NCBI RefSeq assembly: GCF_000934685.1
Contig: NZ_JYNQ01000001.1
Span: forward strand, 1,228,501-1,292,500
DNA from: Lacinutrix sp. Hel_I_90
Lineage (GTDB): Bacteria > Bacteroidota > Bacteroidia > Flavobacteriales > Flavobacteriaceae
Length of the DNA: 64,000 nucleotides
Direction: 5' to 3'
In this document: one piece after another, positions 9,324 through 16,698 of the stretch
How the letters are laid out: every line of letters begins with the position of its first letter
How positions within the stretch are numbered: position 1 is the first letter of the stretch
The notes under the pieces: model-generated
What the model saw: the letters and a program-made list of their open reading frames with translations, nothing else
Told to the model about the DNA's origin: nothing
The model's database searches: none
Made by a program: the position numbers and the translations under genes

Positions 9324-9662
9324 GTATTTGAAAATCACCCATTTTCCAATTACAGTTTTTTGGTGGCCTCCCAAATGTTAGTATTTGAAAATCACCCATT
9401 TTTCAATTACAGTTTTTTGGTGGCCTCCCAAATGTTAGTATTTGAAAATCACCCATTTTCCAATTACAGTTTTTTTGGTGGCCTCCCAAATGTTAGTATT
9501 TGAAAATCACAGATTTTCAAATTACAGTTTTTTGGCCTCCTCCCAAATGTTAGTATTTGAAAATCACAGATTTTCCAATTACAGTTTTTTGGCCTCCTCC
9601 CAAATGTTAGTATTTGAAAATCACAGATTTTCCAATTACAGTTTTTTGGCCTCCTCCCAAAA
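9324..9662. repeat. 57-bp tandem repeat array (six copies) derived from the 3' end of mazG
   Basis: Copies begin at 9324, 9381, 9438, 9496, 9553 and 9610; the period is 57 bp except one 58-bp unit with an extra T. Each unit holds an inverted repeat (GAAAATC..GATTTTC in copies 4-6, GAAAAT..ATTTTC in copies 1-3) and, on the minus strand, a duplicate of the last codons and stop of mazG. Only copy 6 is in place in the gene. Copies 1-3 carry GGTGGCCTCCC and CACCCATTTT where copies 4-6 carry GGCCTCCTCCC and CACAGATTTT, so the array consists of two blocks. In the mazG frame the tails read WEEAKKL-stop (4-6) or WEATKKL-stop (1-3). There are no unique spacers, so this is not CRISPR. Confidence 0.93.
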
Positions 9663-10409
9663 AACATCCATTTCACCAAGGGTCATGTCTTTTAAATCTT
9701 TGTTTAATGCCTTTGCTTTAGCTTCCAAATACTGAAATCGCTTAGAAAACTTTTTATTGGTACGCTCTAAGGCATTTTCTGGATTAATATTTAAAAAGCG
9801 TGCATAATTTACCATAGAAAAAAGCACATCACCAAATTCGCTTTCCATTTTATCTCGGTCATTTTTAGCGACTTCCACTTTAAATTCTTCTAGCTCCTCC
9901 TCTACTTTCTCCCACACTTGTTCTGGTTGTTCCCAGTCGAAACCTACCCCCGAAACTTTATCCTGTATTCTATTGGCTTTTACTAAAGCTGGTAAGCTTA
10001 CAGGCACCCCTTCAAGCACACTTGTTTTTCCTTCTTTTAGTTTTAATTTTTCCCAATTGCGTTTCACCTCTTCTTCATCTTTCACCTTGACATCACCATA
10101 AATATGCGGATGTCTATGAATGAGTTTTTCGCAAATACTGTTACACACATCTGCGATATCAAAACTATTAGTCTCACTTCCAATTTTCGCATAAAACACT
10201 AAATGCAATAGTAAATCGCCCACTTCATTTTTTATTTCTTCTAAATCATTCTCTAAAATGGCATCCCCTAATTCGTAAGTCTCCTCAATAGTCAAGTGAC
10301 GTAAACTTTCCATAGTTTGCTTTTTGTCCCAAGGACATTGCGCACGCAACTCGTCCATAATGGTTAATAATCGATCGAAAGCTTTAAGTTGGTTTTCTCT
10401 AGAATTCAT
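9636..10409 (-). CDS. mazG: Nucleoside triphosphate pyrophosphohydrolase MazG
   Basis: A 257-residue all-alpha NTP pyrophosphohydrolase that hydrolyses (d)NTPs to monophosphate and PPi, a house-cleaning activity. The N-terminal domain shows LRAQCPWDKKQTMESLRHLT followed by the metal-binding pair EETYELGDAI and NEVGDLLLHLVFYA. The second MazG domain has EEELEEFKVE and ESEFGDVLFSMVNYARFL and the usual C-terminal region (ERTNKKFSKRFQYLE). Length matches the family. The final seven codons and stop lie inside the downstream 57-bp repeat array, so the 3' untranslated region carries five more copies of the gene's own tail. Probably monocistronic. Confidence 0.93.
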   Translation of the reverse strand: MNSRENQLKAFDRLLTIMDELRAQCPWDKKQTMESLRHLTIEETYELGDAILENDLEEIKNEVGDLLLHLVFYAKIGSETNSFDIADVCNSICEKLIHRHPHIYGDVKVKDEEEVKRNWEKLKLKEGKTSVLEGVPVSLPALVKANRIQDKVSGVGFDWEQPEQVWEKVEEELEEFKVEVAKNDRDKMESEFGDVLFSMVNYARFLNINPENALERTNKKFSKRFQYLEAKAKALNKDLKDMTLGEMDVFWEEAKKL

Positions 10410-10446
10410 AGGTTATTGGTGTTTTGGTAAAGATAATTGAAAACAA

Positions 10447-10474
10447 AAAAATCCAGCAGAGTTGCTGGATTTTT
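10447..10474 (-). terminator. Rho-independent terminator for the DUF5606 gene
   Basis: A perfect 12-bp stem (10447-10458 with 10463-10474, core ATCCAGCA/TGCTGGAT) with loop GAGT. On the minus strand it is followed by a T-rich tract (A-rich at 10441-10450 on the plus strand). It lies 19 bases after the DUF5606 stop. Confidence 0.88.
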
Positions 10475-10492
10475 AAAATTGTCTAAAAAAAA

Positions 10493-10912
10493 CTATTCTT
10501 CCTCTTCTTGTGACGCTTTTGGCGCTTCAAAATCCATTAAATCATTTTTTTGAAGCATATTGTACCATTGCACTACCTTTTTAATATCACTGGCATATAC
10601 GCGATCTTCATCATAGTCTGGTAAAACCTCAAAGAAGTATTCTTCTAATTTGTCTTTACTGTCCTTATGGCTAATAGCCGTTGGCGCCCCATTTTCTTTC
10701 GCCTTAATTTTCTTTAACACCTCACGCAAAGGCACTTCTTCTGTTAAGGTATAAATAGCAATTTCACTTAAAATACTTACGTTTTGCTGAATACCAACAG
10801 TGATTTTACGGTTATCGATTAATGATTCTGCTACAAAACCACCACGCGTTTGTGTTACTAATTTATACAATCCCGGTTTTCCTGAAATTGCTAATATTTT
10901 ATCTAATGCCAT
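10493..10912 (-). CDS. DUF5606 domain-containing protein
   Basis: A 139-residue small cytoplasmic protein starting MALDKILAISGKPGLYKL, the conserved N-terminus of DUF5606, a family confined to Bacteroidota with no known function. I place the start at the ATG at 10912. An in-frame TTG 18 bases upstream would add a Lys-rich leader the family does not have. The N-terminal half is beta-rich with a conserved GGFVAESL element, the middle has PLREVLKKIKAKENG, and the C-terminus is acidic (SQEEEE). It follows def on the same strand with a 60-base gap and is probably cotranscribed with def and ruvX. Confidence 0.87.
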   Translation of the reverse strand: MALDKILAISGKPGLYKLVTQTRGGFVAESLIDNRKITVGIQQNVSILSEIAIYTLTEEVPLREVLKKIKAKENGAPTAISHKDSKDKLEEYFFEVLPDYDEDRVYASDIKKVVQWYNMLQKNDLMDFEAPKASQEEEE

Positions 10913-10972
10913 GCTTTTGTTTTTTTTCAATGGAGCGCAAATATCTTGTACGCTTTTCTGTTTTGCAAGTTT

Positions 10973-11563
10973 TTAACGCTTCTTTTTCATATTAGGAAAA
11001 CGCATACGATAATCGACGCTAATTTTACCTTTTGAAATGTTGGTTAGTTTACTTTTTATTAAACGTTTTTTCAATGCCGATAATTTATCGGTAAACAACA
11101 CCCCTTCAATATGGTCGTATTCATGTTGAACGACACGGGCTGCCAAACCACTTAATTTTAATGTATGTGGTTCGAAAGCTTCATCTAAATATTCAATTTT
11201 AATATTTGGTTTTCTAAACACATCTTCACGAACATCTGGAATACTCAAACAGCCTTCATTAAAAGCCCATTCGTCTCCCGTTTCTTCTGTAATAATAGGA
11301 TTGATAAAGATATGTTTAAATGTTTTTAAGAACGCTCTTTCTTCGTCATCCAACACTTCATCTTCAGCAAAAGGTGAGGCATCTACTAAAAACAAACGGA
11401 TAGGCAAGCCTATTTGTGGTGCTGCCAATCCAACACCAAAAGCGTTGTGCATGGTTTCCTTCATATTCTCAATAAGCGCCTCAAATTTAGGATACTCCGG
11501 AGTAATATCTTTTGCTTTTACTTTTAAAACGGGATCGCCGTATGCAACAATTGGTAATATCAT
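10973..11563 (-). CDS. def: Peptide deformylase
   Basis: A 196-residue metallohydrolase that removes the formyl group from the N-terminal Met of nascent proteins. All three family motifs are intact: GVGLAAPQ at residues 43-50, EGCLS at 103-107 with the metal-binding Cys, and HEYDH at 147-151 with the two metal His and catalytic Glu. Spacing and length fit the type I enzyme, with the lysine-rich C-terminal extension common in Bacteroidota. It starts 15 bases after the ruvX stop, and the DUF5606 gene follows, giving a ruvX-def-DUF5606 minus-strand unit. Confidence 0.96.
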   Translation of the reverse strand: MILPIVAYGDPVLKVKAKDITPEYPKFEALIENMKETMHNAFGVGLAAPQIGLPIRLFLVDASPFAEDEVLDDEERAFLKTFKHIFINPIITEETGDEWAFNEGCLSIPDVREDVFRKPNIKIEYLDEAFEPHTLKLSGLAARVVQHEYDHIEGVLFTDKLSALKKRLIKSKLTNISKGKISVDYRMRFPNMKKKR

Positions 11564-11578
11564 TCTTTCTGTATTATA

Positions 11579-11989
11579 CTATTTATTATACAAGTAACTT
11601 TGTAATATTATGGTTGCACTTATCTCATCAATAAGTGCTTTGTTTTGTCGTTTTTTTTTCTTGAGTCCGCTATCAATCATGGTTTGTACCGCCATTTTTG
11701 AGGTAAACCGCTCATCGACACGCTTTACAGGAATCTCAGGAAAAAAGGTGCGTAACTGACTAATAAATGGGGCTATTAGCGCTTCACTTTCACTGGCCTG
11801 GTTATTCATTTGTTTGGGCTCGCCAACCAAGAATAATTCAACCTGTTCTTTTTTTGTATAGTCTTTTAAAAAATCTAACAGCACTTTAGTAGCAACAGTA
11901 GTAAGACCAGAGGCGATAATTTGCATATCGTCTGTGACCGCTAAGCCTGTTCTTACCTTACCATAATCTATTGCTAGAATTTGAGCCAT
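11579..11989 (-). CDS. ruvX: RuvX/YqgF-family Holliday junction resolvase-like nuclease
   Basis: A 136-residue protein of the RNase H-like YqgF family. The first catalytic Asp is in ILAIDYGKVRTGLAV near residue 7. A further acidic site is in ELFLVGEPKQMN, followed by RVDERFTSKMA and the C-terminal ALIDEISATIILQSYL with the last carboxylates. YqgF homologues are linked to 16S rRNA 5'-end maturation and to Holliday junction resolution; which applies here cannot be told. It is first in the minus-strand run with def. A TAAATTTG promoter box lies 17 bases upstream of the ATG. Confidence 0.93.
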   Translation of the reverse strand: MAQILAIDYGKVRTGLAVTDDMQIIASGLTTVATKVLLDFLKDYTKKEQVELFLVGEPKQMNNQASESEALIAPFISQLRTFFPEIPVKRVDERFTSKMAVQTMIDSGLKKKKRQNKALIDEISATIILQSYLYNK

Positions 11990-12005
11990 TATTATTTTTT
12001 TTGTG

Positions 12006-12013
12006 CAAATTTA
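12006..12013 (-). promoter_or_regulatory. Putative -7 box for ruvX-def-DUF5606
   Basis: On the minus strand these bases read TAAATTTG, an exact TAnnTTTG match, ending 17 bases before the ruvX ATG. I see no matching TTG at the expected distance upstream. Confidence 0.45.
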
Positions 12014-12040
12014 AGGTTTATATCTTAATACTATAAATTA

Positions 12041-12071
12041 TTGTGTCCTATTTAAATTGAATTTATATTTG
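12041..12071 (+). promoter_or_regulatory. Promoter driving a candidate non-coding RNA
   Basis: TTG at 12041-12043, a 20-base spacer, then TATATTTG at 12064-12071. Both boxes and the spacing fit the Bacteroidota consensus TTG-N17-23-TAnnTTTG. Transcription would start near 12076-12080, at the first hairpin of the element downstream and nearly 290 bases before dapD. Confidence 0.65.
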
Positions 12072-12075
12072 CGTG

Positions 12076-12200
12076 AAGGATGGAAGTGGCATCCTTTTTT
12101 ACATCTGTTGGCCTATTTTTGTGAAGCATGAGCAAAATTATAGGGCGACTCGTAAAAAAGATATAGCGGACAGCCTGACCTTTTGGTCACGCTATAATTA
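12076..12200 (+). ncRNA. Candidate structured non-coding RNA or dapD leader
   Basis: Two hairpins lie just downstream of a two-box promoter. The first is AAGGATG/CATCCTT (12076-12082, 12090-12096) with a seven-base loop and a T-run, like a small terminator. The second, at 12162-12196, has outer stem TATAGCG/CGCTATA (7 bp), a seven-base 5' bulge GACAGCC, inner stem TGACC/GGTCA (5 bp) and loop TTTT. The segment between contains no plausible open reading frame and is less AT-rich than its flanks. It resembles intergenic blocks I associate with flavobacterial genomes. Rfam has a Flavo-1 family of such RNAs, but I cannot confirm membership. It could be a free small RNA or part of a long dapD leader. 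Confidence 0.5.
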
Positions 12201-12210
12201 AAAAAGCATA

Positions 12211-12258
12211 CTGTCTTTGCGATGAACGACAAAGGAGAGCAGTGGCTATCTCATGAAT
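12211..12258. repeat. Possible degraded dispersed intergenic repeat
   Basis: The stretch beginning CTGTCTTTGCGATGAACGAC and ending in ATCTCATGAATG resembles the CTGTCATTGCGAGGAACGA family of repeats scattered between genes in many Bacteroidota. Only one degraded copy is in the window, so the match rests on memory. From 12259 to the dapD start I see only AT-rich sequence. Confidence 0.3.
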
Positions 12259-12365
12259 GAAAATGAATTTTATACTTAAATAACGATTAAAAAAATTACC
12301 ATGCTTTTTCTATAAAAAAAGCGCGTAATGCCGTTTAAGATTTACATAAAAACAACTATTTTATA

Positions 12366-13181
12366 ATGAAAGATTTACAACTTACTATAGAAAATGCATG
12401 GAATGATCGTGCATTACTAACCGAAGAAAATACCCAAACTGCTATTAGAAAAGTAGTTGCTTTATTAGACGAAGGCACGCTTCGTGTTGCTGAGCCAACA
12501 ACCAGTGGCTGGCAGGTAAACGAATGGGTGAAAAAAGCGGTGGTCTTGTATTTTCCAATCCAAAAAATGGAAACTATTGAGGTTGGTATTTTTGAATTTC
12601 ACGATAAAATCCCACTAAAAAAAGGTTATGCTGCAAAAGGCATTCGTGTGGTACCTCATGCGGTTGCTAGACATGGCGCCTATATTAGTGCGGGGACTAT
12701 TTTAATGCCAAGTTATGTTAATATTGGTGCTTATGTAGATGAAGGAACTATGGTAGATACCTGGGCAACCGTTGGAAGTTGTGCACAAATTGGTAAAAAT
12801 GTACACTTATCTGGAGGTGTTGGAATTGGTGGCGTGTTAGAGCCTTTACAAGCGGCACCAGTTATTATTGAAGATGGTGCTTTTATTGGCTCTCGCTGTA
12901 TTGTTGTTGAAGGGGTTCATATAGAAAAAGAAGCTGTTTTGGGTGCTAATGTTGTATTAACCATGAGTACTAAAATTATTGATGTCACTGGAGACGAACC
13001 TGTTGAGTTTAGAGGTCGTGTGCCAGAACGCTCTGTTGTGATTCCCGGGAGTTATACTAAATCGTTTCCTGCTGGCGATTATAATGTGCCATGTGCGTTA
13101 ATTATAGGCAAACGTAAAGAAAGCACGAACAAAAAGACGTCTTTAAATGATGCGCTTCGGGAGCATAATGTAGCGGTTTAA
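12366..13181 (+). CDS. dapD: 2,3,4,5-tetrahydropyridine-2,6-dicarboxylate N-succinyltransferase
   Basis: A 271-residue trimeric acyltransferase of the succinylase branch of lysine and diaminopimelate biosynthesis: succinyl-CoA plus tetrahydrodipicolinate gives N-succinyl-2-amino-6-oxopimelate. A helical N-terminal domain (residues 1-95) precedes left-handed beta-helix hexapeptide repeats, seen in GAYISAGTILMPSYVNIGAY, VGSCAQIGKNVHLSGGVGIG and GAFIGSRCIVVEGVHI. The C-terminal part ends with GDYNVPCALIIGKRKEST. Length equals that of the well-studied enzymes. It stands alone, preceded by a 376-base spacer with a candidate RNA and followed by a convergent gene. Confidence 0.96.
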   Translation: MKDLQLTIENAWNDRALLTEENTQTAIRKVVALLDEGTLRVAEPTTSGWQVNEWVKKAVVLYFPIQKMETIEVGIFEFHDKIPLKKGYAAKGIRVVPHAVARHGAYISAGTILMPSYVNIGAYVDEGTMVDTWATVGSCAQIGKNVHLSGGVGIGGVLEPLQAAPVIIEDGAFIGSRCIVVEGVHIEKEAVLGANVVLTMSTKIIDVTGDEPVEFRGRVPERSVVIPGSYTKSFPAGDYNVPCALIIGKRKESTNKKTSLNDALREHNVAV

Positions 13182-13197
13182 AGTAACATCTAGCCTG

Positions 13198-13235
13198 CAG
13201 TCTTCAGTAAGTCGTAGCACTCAAACTGAAGACTG
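13198..13235. terminator. Perfect 11-bp inverted repeat between convergent genes
   Basis: CAGTCTTCAGT (13198-13208) faces ACTGAAGACTG (13225-13235) across a 16-base loop. It lies 17 bases after the dapD stop and 13 bases from the stop of the opposing gene. It probably acts as a bidirectional terminator, although a T-run is only weakly present. CAGTCTTCAGT-type sequences also recur as dispersed elements in flavobacterial spacers. Confidence 0.55.
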
Positions 13236-13248
13236 ATTGCTGCTAAAG

Positions 13249-14010
13249 CTACTTTTTATTATTTAAATATTTACGTTTCAAGTATTTTTTGCGATTGATT
13301 CTACGCTTAAATGCCTGAGAAGATTCTAACAATAAATTATAGACGTTTTCGAAGGGCTCATTACTTATTAGTGCATATTCTGTAGCGATAATACGAATCA
13401 TTTTTTTTGAAAGCCAGAGTCTTTTTAGATTTTCCATGCGCTTTGGTAAATCCATAACCTCAAATTGCATCCGGTTTAAGTCAATGAGATAGAAATCATA
13501 TTTTGGTCCGTTTTCAACAATTAATGTATTGCCAGGAGAATGGTCTAAAAAGTTGATGTTATTTTCATGCAACTGATAGGTAAAGTGGGTGAATTGTTTT
13601 AAAATTTCATCACGATGGTCGAGCTCTGGATTGTGAATTAAGACTCTAAAATCGAAATCATAATCTAGATGTCTACAAATATAAAAACTGTGTTTTAATC
13701 CTGTAGCCGACGATTCTTCAACATAACCAATAGGAAAAGGTGTTAGAATGTTACAGTCCAGCAACTTTACGGCATATTCAAAAGAACGCTTTGCTTTCGA
13801 TTTACGCAGGTGTTTATACACGAAGCTATTAATCACCTTAGGTGTTTTGAACGATTTAATAGTGATGGTTTCGGCACCAATTTCAAAGCTTTTAATAACG
13901 TTCCTCTCCCCTTTTGTTACATATTCGCCTTGGGTTTCGAAATTAGAAATACAGGCTAATAATTGAGCTTCTATAGCTTTAAATTTATCGTGAATATGTA
14001 TGGTTTGCAT
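13249..14010 (-). CDS. Lipopolysaccharide kinase InaA/Kdo-kinase family protein
   Basis: A 253-residue protein with a reduced protein-kinase fold of the InaA/WaaP/KdkA group, which phosphorylates LPS core sugars. The catalytic loop is NFLDHSPGNTLI with Asp 156 and Asn 161, the metal-binding Asp is in FYLIDLNRM (Asp 177), and a candidate ATP-binding Lys is in TITIKSFKTP (Lys 52). The C-terminus is very basic (RRINRKKYLKRKYLNNKK), suiting contact with acidic membrane lipids. It is convergent with dapD and divergent from a GT9 glycosyltransferase gene, which supports a role in LPS core modification. The exact sugar is unknown. Confidence 0.82.
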   Translation of the reverse strand: MQTIHIHDKFKAIEAQLLACISNFETQGEYVTKGERNVIKSFEIGAETITIKSFKTPKVINSFVYKHLRKSKAKRSFEYAVKLLDCNILTPFPIGYVEESSATGLKHSFYICRHLDYDFDFRVLIHNPELDHRDEILKQFTHFTYQLHENNINFLDHSPGNTLIVENGPKYDFYLIDLNRMQFEVMDLPKRMENLKRLWLSKKMIRIIATEYALISNEPFENVYNLLLESSQAFKRRINRKKYLKRKYLNNKK

Positions 14011-14128
14011 ATGTTGTTGGTTTTTTTCAAAGATATATGAAACTAAATTTTAATAAAAGCTCAAAAAACAATATTTTGCATCGAAGCAAAAATAATGTAG
14101 CAGGCCCCCAATTTTCAGGGAAATAAAT

Positions 14129-15202
14129 ATGAAGAAAATTCTAGTTATACAAAACAAGCGTATCGGTGATGTACTGATCGTATCGGTGATTGCTCAAAAC
14201 ATGAAAAAAATCTACCCAGATAGTATTATAGATTATTTGGTTTACGATTACACCTCTGGTGTTATAGAAAACAACCCTAATATTGATACAATCCTCCCAA
14301 TAAATGAAACGGAGTTAAAAAAGTTTGGTGGTCTTACCAAGCTTATAAATAGCCTTAAAAAAGAGGACTATGATATTATTTTTGATCCGTATGCAAAACT
14401 ACAAAGTCGCTTAATTTGTCTCTTTACAAAAGCACCCATGCGGATTAGCTTTAAAAAGCGAGATAAAAACACTGTATTGCCTTTTTATACGCACACCGTT
14501 CCTTTTTTAGAAGAAAAAACAAAAAATTGTGGAAAAGTCATTGAAGATAGAGTAAATCTGGTGACTTCCTTTTTTGACATTGCCCCATCTGAAGTTGATT
14601 ACGAACCAAAAATATATTTAACAAAAAAAGAACAGGAATACAATAAACTGGAGGCTTACGACAAACCATTTGTAATGCTTGGTGTTTTAGGAAGCACCCC
14701 TCAAAAATCGATGCCTTACGAGTATATTGTTGCCTTGATTAACCACATAACCACCAATTACGATGTGAATGTGTTATTCAATTATGCACCGCATCAAAAA
14801 GAGGATGCCTTAAGCATCTATGAACAATGCGCCAATAAAGATCAAATTATTGTTGATATTTATGAAGATAACATTCGCGGTTTTATAAAACTCATGAACA
14901 AATGTACTTTACTGGTAGGTAATGAGGGCGGAACCGTCCATATTGCTAAAGCTTTAAACAAACCAACCTTTACTATTTTCTCTCCTTACGTTCTCAAGGA
15001 ACATTGGGCCAGTTTTGAAGATGGTGAGCGGCATACTTCTATTCACTTATTAGAGGAAAAACCTGATTTATTTTCTACGGATAGAGAGGAGCGGCGAAAA
15101 ATAGAAGAAGATCCTTCGTTAATGTATAAACAATTAACACCTGAAATTATAATGCCCAAACTAAATATATTTCTTTCTAAACACCTAAAAACCAAGCAAT
15201 GA
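14129..15202 (+). CDS. Glycosyltransferase family 9 (heptosyltransferase-like)
   Basis: A 357-residue GT-B fold enzyme resembling LPS heptosyltransferases. The N-terminal segment KILVIQNKRIGDVLIVSVIA is the typical acceptor-side start, and the donor-binding C-terminal half contains FVMLGVLGSTPQKSMPYEYI and LLVGNEGGTVHIAKALNKPT. Family members add heptose or related sugars to the lipid A-core. It is divergent from the InaA-like kinase gene and shares an ATGA overlap with the following methyltransferase, so both are made from one transcript. The sugar cannot be specified. Confidence 0.9.
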   Translation: MKKILVIQNKRIGDVLIVSVIAQNMKKIYPDSIIDYLVYDYTSGVIENNPNIDTILPINETELKKFGGLTKLINSLKKEDYDIIFDPYAKLQSRLICLFTKAPMRISFKKRDKNTVLPFYTHTVPFLEEKTKNCGKVIEDRVNLVTSFFDIAPSEVDYEPKIYLTKKEQEYNKLEAYDKPFVMLGVLGSTPQKSMPYEYIVALINHITTNYDVNVLFNYAPHQKEDALSIYEQCANKDQIIVDIYEDNIRGFIKLMNKCTLLVGNEGGTVHIAKALNKPTFTIFSPYVLKEHWASFEDGERHTSIHLLEEKPDLFSTDREERRKIEEDPSLMYKQLTPEIIMPKLNIFLSKHLKTKQ

Positions 15203-15777
15203 ATGTAGCAGATAGATTTCATAACTGGAGACGTAAACAACGTTGGAATAAACAATATAGAAGCGGGCGTTGGGAAAATTTAAAGGGCGAAAAAGAGCGT
15301 GTACGATATGAGAAAATTGTAGAACTTACTGAAAAACATGGGACTAAGAATCCAAATATTTTAGATTTAGGTTCCGGAGAAGGTGTTTTACTCGATTATT
15401 TTAATGTTGAAAATATTACTTCTTTTTATGGTATGGATTTTTCGTCAGTTTCAATAAAAAAAGCAAATAAAGAGAATAGAAACAAGGCCACTTTTATTTG
15501 TGCAGATCTTCACAATTTCACACCAGAGATGCACTATGATGTTATCGTACTAAATGAAGCCTTTTATTATATTCATGAAACTAAAAAAAGAGCGGTGATA
15601 GATACCATGGCCGAACACTTAAAACCTAACGGTATTATTCTTGTCTCTATTTATAGAGAAGGTCTGGGTTGTTGGGAGTATTTTAAAAATGACCGCTTTG
15701 AAGAATTAGACTTTAGCACCATTACTACCAACGAAGAAAAAACCTATTGGAAAATTGGCGCCTATAAATTAAACTAA
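15199..15777 (+). CDS. Class I SAM-dependent methyltransferase
   Basis: A 192-residue Rossmann methyltransferase. SAM-binding motif I is NILDLGSGEGVLLDYF near residue 53, followed by GMDFSSVSIKKA, FICADLHNF and the post-motif YDVIVLNEAFYYIHET. The first 35 residues are basic and Trp-rich (RFHNWRRKQRWNKQYRSGRW). It starts inside the stop of the GT9 gene (ATGA) and its own TAA overlaps the stop of the convergent GT2 gene. The context points to methylation of a surface glycan or its precursor, which is inference. Confidence 0.85.
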   Translation: MNVADRFHNWRRKQRWNKQYRSGRWENLKGEKERVRYEKIVELTEKHGTKNPNILDLGSGEGVLLDYFNVENITSFYGMDFSSVSIKKANKENRNKATFICADLHNFTPEMHYDVIVLNEAFYYIHETKKRAVIDTMAEHLKPNGIILVSIYREGLGCWEYFKNDRFEELDFSTITTNEEKTYWKIGAYKLN

Positions 15778-16625
15778 TCTTTACTTTTTGTATCCTCTAA
15801 TTTCTCTATTCCATAAGGTGTTTTTATTACCTTATTATCTTTTGTTTTGCGTCTAATCGCCAAATTTCTGTCTAAAGATTCTTTGGTTTTATAACCTCTA
15901 GGATGATCTAGATGCAAACAAATCGCTTTGTAACGTATTTGTTTAGACTTCAGACCGAGGTTTACCAAACGCTCTCCTAATTCACGATCTGGGCCACCAT
16001 ATTGCATGCGTTCGTCGTAGCCATTAATAGCTATTAAATCTGCTTTCCAAGCACTCGAATTACAGTTATTAAACGTAGCTCCTGTTGGCGTAACCACATC
16101 CAAAAAATTTGCTAATTTATCACCAACACTCAATTTTAGTTGTTGCTTTTTACCTAAAACACCTTGCTGCTTTAACCATTTTGGTTTAAAACAATTTTGG
16201 TTTTCAATATCTTCTAAAACAATAGCATCACTGGTTAGTTTATCGAGTTTGCAATAACCACCAGATAAAAAGAAGCCTTTTTCAGCGTACTTAGCATGGG
16301 TTGATACAAAGTCTGGCCGTGCGATACAATCACCGTCAGTCATTAAAATATAATCATACTCGGTTTGTAGAATGCATTTATTTAATAATTCTTGTCTGCG
16401 ATAGCCTTGATCTTCATGCCAAATGTGGCGTAATTTTACAGGGTAATCTGCTGCAAAGCTATCAATAAGTGTTTTGGTTGTTTCCCGCGAACCATCATCG
16501 GCCACTATAACCTCAAAATTATCATAATCCTGATGTTTATAACTCTCTAAAACCTTACTTAAATAGTCTTCAGAGTTATACGTACTTACAATTACAGAAA
16601 TTGGTAAACCGCTCATAGTATTCAT
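15774..16625 (-). CDS. Glycosyltransferase family 2 with C-terminal galactosyltransferase-like region
   Basis: A GT-A fold enzyme of 283 residues from the chosen ATG at 16625. A second in-frame ATG at 16616 is possible; the longer TTG start at 16640 is not convincing. Motifs: ISVIVSTYNSEDYLSKVLES, VIVADDGSRE, the metal-binding YILMTDGDCIARP, and a late GYDERMQYGGPDRELGERL element typical of the Glyco_transf_7C region. There are no membrane helices. It is convergent with the methyltransferase gene with overlapping stop codons. Probably adds a sugar in LPS or other surface-glycan assembly. Confidence 0.87.
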   Translation of the reverse strand: MNTMSGLPISVIVSTYNSEDYLSKVLESYKHQDYDNFEVIVADDGSRETTKTLIDSFAADYPVKLRHIWHEDQGYRRQELLNKCILQTEYDYILMTDGDCIARPDFVSTHAKYAEKGFFLSGGYCKLDKLTSDAIVLEDIENQNCFKPKWLKQQGVLGKKQQLKLSVGDKLANFLDVVTPTGATFNNCNSSAWKADLIAINGYDERMQYGGPDRELGERLVNLGLKSKQIRYKAICLHLDHPRGYKTKESLDRNLAIRRKTKDNKVIKTPYGIEKLEDTKSKD

Positions 16626-16675
16626 TTTTTTGCAGTACAAAGGTAAACATAATTCATAACATCACAGATTTTATG

Positions 16676-16683
16676 TAAGTTTG
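16676..16683 (+). promoter_or_regulatory. Putative -7 box upstream of the GT2 at 16.7 kb
   Basis: TAAGTTTG matches TAnnTTTG exactly and ends 15 bases before the ATG at 16699, giving a very short leader. It overlaps the spurious TTG start at 16681, which supports the ATG as the true start. Confidence 0.5.
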
Positions 16684-16698
16684 CAACATCAAAACATT

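Noticed and set aside
9324-9662. Possible CRISPR array
   Set aside because: Units are contiguous 57-bp copies with no unique spacers, and no cas genes are nearby.
9442-9735. Open frames on both strands across the 57-bp repeats, coding a repetitive FENHRFSNYSFLASSQ peptide
   Set aside because: A period divisible by three keeps frames open in repeated DNA. The frames contain only repeat text, run antisense to mazG or through its tail, and have no promoter or start context.
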